A stretch of 8,108 nt of DNA from Cytophagales bacterium (GTDB lineage Bacteria > Bacteroidota > Bacteroidia > Cytophagales > Cyclobacteriaceae): assembly GCA_029262955.1 (NCBI GenBank), contig JAJCYL010000301.1, positions 1 to 8,108 on the forward strand, written 5' to 3'. The notes under the pieces were generated by a model. It made no database searches and was not told where the DNA came from. It worked only from the letters and a program-made list of their open reading frames with translations. Each line of letters starts with the position of its first letter. Position 1 is the first letter of the stretch. A program made the translations under genes and the position numbers. This document shows, piece by piece, positions 1 to 5,981 of this stretch.

Positions 1-741
1 CCATCCGGCAGATTTGGTATATTGTCGCCATCCAGCCTCCCCATTCAGAGACATTGAGTACAGGTTCATGGTGCCATCATTATCTGACAGGAAGAAAAGC
101 GCACCTTCTCCCATCATTGGATTTTTAGTTGTTCCTGGATAAAAAGCTGTAAGTGGTTTTGCCTCTTGCCTTGAGTCAAACATCCATATATTCTGGGCCA
201 TACCACCTTCATATCGCTTTGTCGAACTTCCCTGGAAAGGAAACCTGACAAAATATAAATTTGACATGTCAGCGGAATAAGCACCATCACTGGCTTGTGC
301 AAGTGGCACAATAGTACTTTCTAATGACTGAGGGTCTACCAATACCAATTGGGTATTTGGCAAGGTGCTAAAGTGCCTTGTACTATATAAAATTCTATTA
401 TCCGGGGTCCACCCAATGACAATGGCACTCTCTCCTTCATAAGTTATTCGCTGAGGCAAACCACCTTTAATTGGGATTAGATAAACTTCCTGGGGGCCAT
501 CATATTGAGCCGAATAGGCTACCCATTGTCCATCAGGAGAAATGTCAGCATGAGATTCCATTGCCAGATGTGAAGTCAATCTCTGAGTTTCCTGTCTCGA
601 TAGATCAAATTTCCACAAATCACCTTCTGATGTAAATACAACAGTTTCGTTATGAATGGTAGGGAACCGATAGTAGCCTTTTTGACCATGTACAATTAGG
701 GAGGCGGCTACAAACAGGAAACAAAGTAATAATCTGGACAT
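1..741 (-). CDS. Tricorn protease homologue (S41 family), N-terminal part only
   Basis: The reading frame is open from an ATG at 741 to the left edge of the window (247 codons, no stop), so the gene continues outside. It starts with a signal peptide: Arg at 3, a hydrophobic stretch at residues 4-17, and probable cleavage near 19-20 (VHG|QK). The mature N-terminus GYYRFPTIHNETVVFTSEGD (22-41), then LWKF, and the later SPDGQWVAYSAQYDGPQEVY (68-87) and GGLPQRITYEG (93-103) are the hallmark of the first beta-propeller of Tricorn-type proteases. FLSDNDGTMNLYSM (217-230) is another propeller blade. Known of the family: the full protein is about 1,000-1,100 residues, with two propellers, a PDZ domain and an S41-like serine protease core that degrades peptides. 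The catalytic part lies outside the window. The signal peptide suggests export to the periplasm, unlike the cytosolic archaeal enzyme. The family call is firm; activity cannot be judged from this fragment. Confidence 0.88.
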   Translation of the reverse strand, partial: MSRLLLCFLFVAASLIVHGQKGYYRFPTIHNETVVFTSEGDLWKFDLSRQETQRLTSHLAMESHADISPDGQWVAYSAQYDGPQEVYLIPIKGGLPQRITYEGESAIVIGWTPDNRILYSTRHFSTLPNTQLVLVDPQSLESTIVPLAQASDGAYSADMSNLYFVRFPFQGSSTKRYEGGMAQNIWMFDSRQEAKPLTAFYPGTTKNPMMGEGALFFLSDNDGTMNLYSMSLNGEAGWRQYTKSAGW

Positions 742-865
742 CGCTTTGTGGATAAACTGTGAATTTAATGAATATCAATTTTGTCACTGGTATTCGACCT
801 GTTTACTATTCATTTAATCGAACAATAGTGCCGACTGATCTAAATAAGCCTAAGAGCTGGTCACC

Positions 866-890
866 TTATTAATACTATTCGTATAAATAA
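866..890. repeat. AT-rich imperfect inverted repeat in the 742-1032 gap
   Basis: TTATTAATAC (866-875) and GTATAAATAA (881-890) are inverted copies matching at nine of ten positions around TATTC. The left arm overlaps a second possible helix, AATAAG/CTTATT (843-848/865-870), so the two are mutually exclusive. The rest of the gap from 742 to about 865 shows nothing else that I can name. The repeat could be an operator, part of a promoter region for the Tricorn gene or the candidate RNA, or simply AT-rich chance structure. Confidence 0.3.
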
Positions 891-1034
891 TTGAATTTAA
901 CAAAGGCGTTGAGCCTCGTATCTTACCTTGGGAAAAACAAGCTTGAACTAAAATTGGGATTAACAAAGTCAAAACTATAATGACTGGGTTCATAAATGAC
1001 TGCCTCTCCCTGACTGGAGGGGTGGTCTTTTTTT
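890..1034 (+). ncRNA. Candidate small RNA of unknown class upstream of a plus-strand terminator
   Basis: This is a tentative call; the 5' end is a guess. The stretch has no ORF and ends at a clear plus-strand intrinsic terminator, although both flanking genes are on the minus strand, so the terminator needs a plus-strand transcript that starts in the gap. Possible local helices before the terminator are AGGC/GCCT at 904-907/913-916, CTTG/CAAG at 927-930/938-941, and a hairpin AGTCA/TGACT at 967-971/981-985. The last is enclosed by TGAACT/GGTTCA at 944-949/987-992, with one G-U pair. I found no good TAnnTTTG promoter on this strand. It could be a 6S-like or other Bacteroidetes small RNA, or a conserved leader remnant; I do not recognise the family. 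Confidence 0.28.
998..1034 (+). terminator. Intrinsic terminator acting on the plus strand
   Basis: The stem GACTGCCTCTCC (998-1009) pairs with GGAGGGGTGGTC (1016-1027) around the 6-base loop CTGACT, and a run of seven T follows at 1028-1034. Twelve pairs form in plus-strand RNA, three of them G-U (1001/1024, 1002/1023, 1005/1020). In minus-strand RNA those three become A-C mismatches and no U-run follows the stem, so the element is built for plus-strand transcription. The T-run overlaps the stop codon (1033-1035) of the minus-strand dehydratase gene. That gene may gain little termination from it. Confidence 0.68.
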
Positions 1035-2007
1035 AATTGCTGGTTAAACAGCTAATCAAATGATCTTCAGATATTTTTTTACCAGAGAAAACCAGTACAA
1101 CAGTTTTACCAGCAAAGAATTCATTCTTTTCAATTAAAGCAGCTAAAGTCATGGCAGCAGCTCCTTCGACAATCATTTGATGATCTTTTACAATCAGTTT
1201 TATTGCATCTCGTATTTGAGCCTCAGAGATTAAAATTGTCTCATCCAAGAGCTCCTGGCACATCGCAAATGTAATCGAGTCATGCTCTACTCCACCAGCG
1301 GTTGCATCTGACAAGGTATCGTTACTTTCCAATTCCAGAATCTTACCGGCCTTCAAAGATTCTGACATTACAGCCGAGTTTATTGGCTGACACCCAATTA
1401 CCTTCAGCTCTCCAAGTGATTTGAAGTATGCCCCCAGCCCCGAAATTAAACCTCCGCCTCCAACTGGTGCAATAACCGCATCTGGCAGCGAGTTTAGTTG
1501 CTCGACAATTTCACATCCAATCGTTCCTTGACCGCATACGATTTGCTCATCGTTGTATGGGTGTACTAAGGTGTGGTTATGATCGACAGCAAAACGCCTG
1601 GCGTGTGACTCAGTCAACACACAGTCATTACCGTAAAAATCGAGATCAACTTTATAATATTTTAATGCATCCAACTTTGCTTTTGAAACATTCTCAGGAA
1701 GAAACAGCAGCCCTTTATATCCAAATTTATGTACAGCATGAGCAAATGCGGCACCATGGTTGCCTGTGGAACATGCGACCAACCCAGCTATTACCTCGTC
1801 TTTAGACAGACGCAAAATTTTGTTCATGACCCCTCGAAGTTTGAAGGAACCTGATAACTGGTAATTCTCGAGTTTTAAGTAAACTTTGGCACCAGTAAGC
1901 TTGCTAAACGAGGGTGAGTACTCCAATGGAGTTTCCCTTATCTCCTTCTTGATCAGCTGATGAGCTTCTTCAATTCTATCCTTCCACATGAAAGTCGAAG
2001 TTACCAT
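1033..2007 (-). CDS. Threonine/serine dehydratase-like PLP enzyme (fold type II)
   Basis: The 324-residue protein matches the catalytic domain of catabolic threonine or serine dehydratases, which convert threonine to 2-oxobutanoate plus ammonia (or serine to pyruvate). Visible motifs are LENYQLSGSFKLRG (46-59), in which Lys56 should carry the PLP Schiff base; STGNHG (80-85), which cradles the cofactor; and the glycine loop GGGGL (183-187), which holds its phosphate. There is no C-terminal ACT-like regulatory domain, so it resembles TdcB, serine racemase or hydroxyaspartate ammonia-lyase rather than biosynthetic IlvA. The C-terminal motif is SGKKIS (308-313) instead of the usual SGGN type; Ser308, expected to contact the PLP ring nitrogen, is kept. 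Met7 is an alternative start. The gene begins 13 bases after the VOC gene stop and is probably co-transcribed with it and mtaB. The family is sure, the substrate is not. Confidence 0.85.
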   Translation of the reverse strand: MVTSTFMWKDRIEEAHQLIKKEIRETPLEYSPSFSKLTGAKVYLKLENYQLSGSFKLRGVMNKILRLSKDEVIAGLVACSTGNHGAAFAHAVHKFGYKGLLFLPENVSKAKLDALKYYKVDLDFYGNDCVLTESHARRFAVDHNHTLVHPYNDEQIVCGQGTIGCEIVEQLNSLPDAVIAPVGGGGLISGLGAYFKSLGELKVIGCQPINSAVMSESLKAGKILELESNDTLSDATAGGVEHDSITFAMCQELLDETILISEAQIRDAIKLIVKDHQMIVEGAAAMTLAALIEKNEFFAGKTVVLVFSGKKISEDHLISCLTSN

Positions 2008-2020
2008 TCAGACATGATAT

Positions 2021-2401
2021 TTAACCAGTGAACTCCGTACCTTTTTTGACAATGCCAATTTTATTGTGGAAAGGGTCATTAAAATAGAAGATCTTTTCAC
2101 CCCAGGGAGCATCCATTATCTCAGAAATATACTCACAGCCCGCGGAATTTACTTTATCATGAAGACTCTCAATATCTTCAACTGACAAATAGATATGATC
2201 AGGATTAGGGCCTAATTCGTTATCATCCCCATCCGATTTAGGGTCTAAACAGGCGAGAATAACTCCTCCCATATTAAAATAATGCCTTCCGGGGCTTACT
2301 CTTTTCCCCGGTACACCAAAGATTGATGAATAAAATTTGGCGGCTCTTTCTATATCTGTAACGGGTAGAATTACCCTAAATAATTTTAACTCAAATGACA
2401 T
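2021..2401 (-). CDS. VOC-family (glyoxalase/bleomycin-resistance fold) protein
   Basis: This 126-residue single-domain protein has the two beta-alpha-beta-beta-beta modules of the vicinal oxygen chelate superfamily. Module one starts with LFRVILPVTDIERAAKFYSS (7-26) and module two with PDHIYLSVEDIESLHDKV (67-84); the end motif is FNDPFHNKIGIV (107-118). VOC enzymes normally bind a divalent metal through His/Glu residues at the start of the first and last strands. Here Arg9 seems to sit where the first His is expected and Gly116 where the terminal Glu is expected, while His69 is kept. A metal-dependent lyase or dioxygenase is therefore unlikely; a ligand-binding or divergent enzyme is more plausible. 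It lies between mtaB (46-base gap) and the dehydratase (13-base gap) on the same strand. The substrate is unknown. Confidence 0.8.
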   Translation of the reverse strand: MSFELKLFRVILPVTDIERAAKFYSSIFGVPGKRVSPGRHYFNMGGVILACLDPKSDGDDNELGPNPDHIYLSVEDIESLHDKVNSAGCEYISEIMDAPWGEKIFYFNDPFHNKIGIVKKGTEFTG

Positions 2402-2424
2402 GCTAATACTGTTTTTAAAATGTT

Positions 2425-2441
2425 TTGAGAGTTGCTCTCAA
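2425..2441. repeat. Perfect 7-bp inverted repeat between mtaB and the VOC gene
   Basis: TTGAGAG (2425-2431) and CTCTCAA (2435-2441) form a perfect inverted repeat around TTG, starting 6 bases after the mtaB stop codon in the direction of transcription. The following minus-strand sequence is AACATTTTAAAA, with no continuous U-run, so it is a weak terminator at best. It may attenuate read-through, mark a processing site, or be a 17-bp operator for the VOC gene. Confidence 0.45.
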
Positions 2442-2447
2442 TATGTA

Positions 2448-3767
2448 TCAATGATTTACTAAAACAGATTCCAATTCTTCTACTTCCATCAAACTTTTAT
2501 GGTTAATACTTGTCATCCTAACCTGTTTGATTTCATTAATCATTGATGGGTTATGGTTTGTAGATATGCGTATATAGTTTTCAGTGAATCCGTGCATCAT
2601 ACCATCTTGAACATCATTTTCGAACAAGACATTCCCTGTTTTATTAATATTATTCTCGTAAAAACTTCTCTTCTTCTTCTCTGACAAGTTCCTTAACATT
2701 CTGGATCTTCTACTTCTATCAGCTGAAGATACTACCTCACCCATTTCAACCGCCTTTGTATTCGGTCGTTCAGAATACGTAAAAACGTGTAGATACGAAA
2801 CATCTATTTCTGTAAGGAATTCATACGTTTTCAAGAACTCCCTCTCCGATTCTCCAGGAAAACCAACGATTACATCAGCCCCAATGCATGCATTGGGCAT
2901 CAAGCTTTTGATGGCACTAACTCTATGCCTGTAAAGATCGGTCCTATATCTACGATTCATTAATCTCAAAATCTTATCACTTCCAGACTGTAAAGGCAAG
3001 TGAAAATGTGGTACGAATTTCTTTGATCTGGCAACAAATTCAATTATTTCTTGTGAAAGGAGATTCGGTTCTATAGACGAAATCCTAAATCGTTCAATGC
3101 CCTCAACGCTATCAAGAATTTTAATCAAATCAATTAACCTCTCCTGCCTCGTACCATTCTCTATGCCAAAGTCACCGATATTAACTCCGGTTAAGACAAC
3201 TTCTTTTACCTCCGTTTTGGCAATCTCTTCTGCAATGGATACAAGTTTCTCCACGCTATCACTTCTGCTTTTTCCTCGTGCCAGAGGTATCGTACAAAAA
3301 GCGCAACCATAATTGCAACCATCTTGAACTTTGAGAAAGGTTCGGGTCCGGTCATTCATTGAGTATGAATGGTTAAAAGTGTTGGCATGGTCTATTTCCG
3401 ATGCAAAGACCTGGGTGCAACTAGTCTTTTCGAAATTATCCAGGTAATCAAGCAGTCGGAATTTTTCAGCAGCACCCAAAACAGCATCAACACCCTCTAT
3501 TTCAGCAATTTCAGTTGGTTTTAATTGCGCATAGCAGCCAATGATCACCACATAAGAATTGGGAGAAATCGCTTTCGCTTCATTAACAATTTTTCGACAC
3601 TTCCTGTCCGCATTTTCAGTTACTGAGCAAGTATTAATAACAAAGATATCCGGAGATTCTGTGAAACTCACTTTCTGATAGCCTCTAGCTTCAAACAATC
3701 TTGAAATTGTGGAGGTTTCAGAAAAATTTAGCTTACACCCCAGTGTGTAAAATGCGACCCGCTTCAT
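2448..3767 (-). CDS. mtaB: tRNA t6A37 methylthiotransferase MtaB
   Basis: A radical-SAM enzyme that converts t6A to ms2t6A at position 37 of tRNAs reading ANN codons, stabilising codon-anticodon pairing in the cytoplasm. The N-terminal UPF0004 domain carries the auxiliary 4Fe-4S cluster cysteines Cys11 (LGCKLN), Cys47 (NTCSVT) and Cys78 (GCYAQ). The radical-SAM cluster motif CNYGCAFC gives Cys151, Cys155 and Cys158. A C-terminal TRAM-like domain spans about 380-439. At 439 residues it has the family's normal length. GCKLN and the LGAAEK segment (97-102) favour MtaB over MiaB or RimO. The start is fixed by the conserved MKRVAFYTLGCKLN opening. It is the first gene of a minus-strand cluster with the VOC protein and the dehydratase, and is transcribed away from the divergent lipoprotein gene. 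Confidence 0.95.
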   Translation of the reverse strand: MKRVAFYTLGCKLNFSETSTISRLFEARGYQKVSFTESPDIFVINTCSVTENADRKCRKIVNEAKAISPNSYVVIIGCYAQLKPTEIAEIEGVDAVLGAAEKFRLLDYLDNFEKTSCTQVFASEIDHANTFNHSYSMNDRTRTFLKVQDGCNYGCAFCTIPLARGKSRSDSVEKLVSIAEEIAKTEVKEVVLTGVNIGDFGIENGTRQERLIDLIKILDSVEGIERFRISSIEPNLLSQEIIEFVARSKKFVPHFHLPLQSGSDKILRLMNRRYRTDLYRHRVSAIKSLMPNACIGADVIVGFPGESEREFLKTYEFLTEIDVSYLHVFTYSERPNTKAVEMGEVVSSADRSRRSRMLRNLSEKKKRSFYENNINKTGNVLFENDVQDGMMHGFTENYIRISTNHNPSMINEIKQVRMTSINHKSLMEVEELESVLVNH

Positions 3768-3777
3768 AAATCGGGTG

Positions 3778-3806
3778 CAAAGGTAGATATTAATTAAGGA
3801 AACAAA
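3778..3806 (-). promoter_or_regulatory. Bacteroidetes-type promoter of mtaB
   Basis: On the minus strand, TTTG (3803-3806) is followed after 17 bases by TACCTTTG (3778-3785). This fits the known Bacteroidetes pattern TTG-N17-23-TAnnTTTG. The -7 element ends only 10 bases before the mtaB ATG, so the mRNA leader should be about 4-7 bases. It lies in the 97-base divergent gap (3768-3864). No equally good promoter for the plus-strand lipoprotein gene is visible; the closest is TTTATTTG at 3824-3831, with one mismatch and no -33 element. Confidence 0.65.
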
Positions 3807-3864
3807 CCTAACAAATTCAGATATTTATTTGTACCTTAAATTACATTGAAAAATACTTACCCGT

Positions 3865-4365
3865 ATGATTATCAGATACTTACACCTATTGTTAATCTCA
3901 ATCTTAATTACTTCCGGGTGCAATGGAGACAATACTGAAGATGATATAAACAGGGAAGACCAAAACAAAGAAGTTAACATCGACCAATTTGCTGACGTTA
4001 CTGCAATAGTTGCCACGGGTAACACCGGGAGCTATACATTCAGCGTTACAATTTCCAGTCCAGATACTGGATGTCAACAATATGCCGATTATTGGGAAGT
4101 CGTATCACTTGAGGGTGAATTGCTCTACCGGCGTATACTACTTCATAGCCATGTCAGTGAACAGCCATTTAGGAGGTCCGGAGGACCAATTGAAATAACC
4201 GAAAATCAAGTTGTTTGGATTAGGGCCCATATGAATAATAGTGGATATGGGGGTGTTGCAATGAAAGGCAGCGTAGAATCTGGCTTTAACCGAGAAGCTC
4301 CTCCTTCAGGATTTGCTGACAATTTGGCTTTTGAGGAGCCTCTTCCTGACGATTGCCAATTTTGA
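3865..4365 (+). CDS. Probable lipoprotein of unknown function, conserved-hypothetical type
   Basis: This 166-residue protein opens with a short hydrophobic signal (residues 7-17) and ITSGC, a lipobox-like site with Cys19 as the likely lipidated residue. An acidic, Asn-rich linker follows (20-43), then one compact domain (about 44-142) and a short Pro/Glu-rich tail. The core is dense in distinctive residues: SPDTGCQQYADYWEVV (65-80), GELLYRRILLHSHVSEQPF (84-102), RSGGP (104-108) and IRAHMNNSGYGG (119-130). I recall uncharacterised bacterial proteins with a similar pattern, but I cannot attach a Pfam name. Cys70 and Cys164 could form a disulfide in the periplasm. His94, His96 and His122 could form a metal site, which is only an inference. 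The gene is monocistronic: mtaB diverges upstream and mltG starts 114 bases downstream. I do not assign a function. Confidence 0.75.
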   Translation: MIIRYLHLLLISILITSGCNGDNTEDDINREDQNKEVNIDQFADVTAIVATGNTGSYTFSVTISSPDTGCQQYADYWEVVSLEGELLYRRILLHSHVSEQPFRRSGGPIEITENQVVWIRAHMNNSGYGGVAMKGSVESGFNREAPPSGFADNLAFEEPLPDDCQF

Positions 4366-4413
4366 TTATTTACAATAACAGCTCAACAGCCGATCATTTC
4401 CCTATATAGTATA

Positions 4414-4439
4414 GAAAAAGCTCTTAAGTGATCTTTTTC
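4414..4439. repeat. Low-GC inverted repeat between the lipoprotein gene and mltG
   Basis: GAAAAAG (4414-4420) and CTTTTTC (4433-4439) are perfect inverted copies around a 12-base spacer. The repeat lies 49 bases after the lipoprotein stop and 40 bases before the mltG start. With only two G-C pairs near the spacer and at the end it would be a feeble terminator; it may have no role. The rest of the 4366-4479 gap shows only the mltG promoter element. Confidence 0.25.
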
Positions 4440-4443
4440 ATCA

Positions 4444-4472
4444 TTTCGCAACCCAAACTTTGGTTATTTTTG
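4444..4472 (+). promoter_or_regulatory. Candidate promoter of mltG with near-leaderless start
   Basis: TATTTTTG (4465-4472) is a perfect TAnnTTTG -7 element. Seventeen bases upstream lies TTTC (4444-4447), one base off the TTTG -33 element, the same spacing as for mtaB. The -7 element ends 7 bases before the mltG ATG at 4480, so transcription would start at or within a few bases of the start codon. If this is right, the mltG message is leaderless or nearly so. Confidence 0.5.
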
Positions 4473-4479
4473 CCGGCTT

Positions 4480-5514
4480 ATGGGCAAGAGAAAGATATTG
4501 GCTGCATTCCTTATAGTGTTTTCTGTACTACTAAGTTCTTTTACATTCTATTTTTATCAGGTTTTTAATACGCCTAACATACTAGTTGACAAAGAAGACG
4601 CTTTGATTGCCATCCCAACAGGCTCTTCATTTAAAGAAGTTCAGGCACTTCTATATGATGGAGGTTACGTCAGAGACCCGGTCTCCTTTGGATTTTTAGC
4701 CAGACTCAAAAGCTATAATAAGTTGGTAAAGCCAGGGCTTTATTCACTAAAGGCAGACATGTCAAACAGTGCGGCGATTAACTTACTCCGTTCGGGAGAG
4801 CAGTCACCAACGAACATCACTTTTAATAATGTCAGGTTACTCTCTGATCTGCCTGAAAAAATTACTCAAAATCTGGAAATGACAGCTGAGGCGTTTGCTC
4901 TTGCACTGAACAATCAAAGTGCCATGAAGGCTTTCGGTTTCGACACCGCTAATTATGTCAGTATGTTCATCCCCAATACTTACCAGGTCTATTGGACCAT
5001 AAAACCAAAGGAATTATTACAACGGATGAATGCAGAATATTCCCGTTTTTGGAATGACGAACGAAAAGCAAAAGCTGACAGCCTTGGATTAACAATTTAC
5101 GAAGTTTCAACCCTGGCTAGTATTGTCCAAAGTGAAACAGCCAAAATTGAAGAGGCAAAGAGAATTTCAGGGCTTTATATCAACCGGCTGAATAGAGGAA
5201 TACCACTTCAGGCAGATCCAACGCTCATTTTTGCCGCAAAGGATTTTACCATTAAAAGAGTCCTAAATAAACATAGGGAAATTGATAGCCCATATAATAC
5301 TTATCAAAACTCGGGATTGCCCCCGGGTCCAATCAGAATGCCTGATGGACATTACATCGACGCGGTTCTTAATTTTGAAGCGCACAAATTTCTTTATATG
5401 TGTGCAAAAGCCGATTTTTCAGGCTATCATGAGTTCGCTACCAACCTGACTGCGCATATGAGGAATGCCCGAAAATACCAACAAGCCCTGAATCAAGCCA
5501 GAATTTACCGCTAA
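4480..5514 (+). CDS. mltG: Endolytic murein transglycosylase MltG (YceG-like)
   Basis: MltG cuts nascent peptidoglycan strands in the periplasm and so ends glycan polymerisation. The 344-residue protein has one N-terminal membrane segment (about 6-26), a LysM-like domain (about 40-105; IPTGSSFKEVQALLYDGGYV, PGLYSL) and the catalytic YceG domain (about 112-340). LASIVQSET (212-220) contains Glu219, matching the catalytic glutamate (Glu218 in E. coli MltG). Further signature motifs are INRLNRGIPLQADPTLI (234-250), SPYNTYQNSGLPPGPI (270-285) and HEFATNLTAH (317-326). Length and domain order are normal. It is the first gene of a plus-strand run; its TAA stop shares one A with the ATG of the thioesterase gene, implying translational coupling. 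In many bacteria this gene sits near tmk or holB; here it does not. Confidence 0.95.
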   Translation: MGKRKILAAFLIVFSVLLSSFTFYFYQVFNTPNILVDKEDALIAIPTGSSFKEVQALLYDGGYVRDPVSFGFLARLKSYNKLVKPGLYSLKADMSNSAAINLLRSGEQSPTNITFNNVRLLSDLPEKITQNLEMTAEAFALALNNQSAMKAFGFDTANYVSMFIPNTYQVYWTIKPKELLQRMNAEYSRFWNDERKAKADSLGLTIYEVSTLASIVQSETAKIEEAKRISGLYINRLNRGIPLQADPTLIFAAKDFTIKRVLNKHREIDSPYNTYQNSGLPPGPIRMPDGHYIDAVLNFEAHKFLYMCAKADFSGYHEFATNLTAHMRNARKYQQALNQARIYR

Positions 5515-5921
5515 TGTATCATGCTGAAATACAACTGAGGGTAAGATACGCTGAGACCGATCAGATGGGTTATGTCTATTACGGAAATTATGCCCTGTAC
5601 TATGAAGTGGCCAGGGTAGAAAGTCTTCGAAAGTTAGGTTTTTCCTACAAAGAGCTTGAGGCTATGGGTATTATGCTCCCAGTATTGGAAAACAAGTCCA
5701 AATTCCATCGTCCCGGCAAGTATGATGAATTACTGACTATTAAAGTCACCATCCCCGAAAAGCCGGCCCTAAAGATGAAATTCGTCTATGAAGTGTTTAA
5801 CGAAACCAATGAATTGATCAACACCGGTGAAACAGTTCTGGTTTTTATTAAAAAAGAAACCATGAAACCTTGTCGCATGCCTAAAGTGATGGATGATTTA
5901 TTATCAACATACTTCCACTAA
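5514..5921 (+). CDS. Acyl-CoA thioesterase, hotdog fold (YbgC/FadM-like 4HBT family)
   Basis: The 135-residue protein is a single hotdog domain. Its opening RVRYAETDQMGYVYYGNYALYYEVARVESLR (9-39) is the classic 4-hydroxybenzoyl-CoA-thioesterase-type signature, with Asp16 as the expected catalytic acid/base next to the start of the long central helix. Such enzymes form dimers or tetramers and hydrolyse short- to medium-chain or aromatic acyl-CoA thioesters in the cytosol. The substrate cannot be read from sequence. The ATG overlaps the mltG stop by one base (TAATG), so expression is likely coupled to mltG. In proteobacteria the related YbgC belongs to the tol-pal cell-envelope operon, so a link with envelope growth is plausible but only inferred. 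Length is normal for the family. Confidence 0.9.
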   Translation: MYHAEIQLRVRYAETDQMGYVYYGNYALYYEVARVESLRKLGFSYKELEAMGIMLPVLENKSKFHRPGKYDELLTIKVTIPEKPALKMKFVYEVFNETNELINTGETVLVFIKKETMKPCRMPKVMDDLLSTYFH

Positions 5922-5981
5922 CATTTTCTCATTGTTTTCTATTCAAAATTCTGCAAATTGTGCTGTTAAAATTCATAGCTC

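Noticed and set aside
114..311. Minus-strand ORF of 65 codons
   Set aside because: It lies wholly inside the Tricorn homologue on the same strand in another frame; the Tricorn frame is open throughout and gives clear family motifs.
970..977. Minus-strand TAGTTTTG as the Tricorn gene promoter
   Set aside because: It matches TAnnTTTG but has no TTG 17-23 bases upstream and would give a leader of over 200 bases; it also lies in the loop region of the candidate RNA.
1557..1805. Plus-strand ORF of 82 codons antisense to the dehydratase
   Set aside because: No family features, no promoter, and it covers the conserved PLP-site coding region of the real gene.
3097..3312. Plus-strand ORF antisense to mtaB
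   Set aside because: Shadow of the radical-SAM coding sequence; composition is what the opposite strand of that gene gives.
3825..4025. Minus-strand ORF overlapping the lipoprotein start
   Set aside because: Its middle is the antisense of the signal peptide and linker; no RBS or conserved motif, and the plus-strand frame has a credible lipobox and domain.
4414..4439. Inverted repeat as the lipoprotein terminator
   Set aside because: The stem is nearly all A-T, the spacer is 12 bases and no T-run follows it, so efficient termination is unlikely; kept only as a low-confidence repeat.
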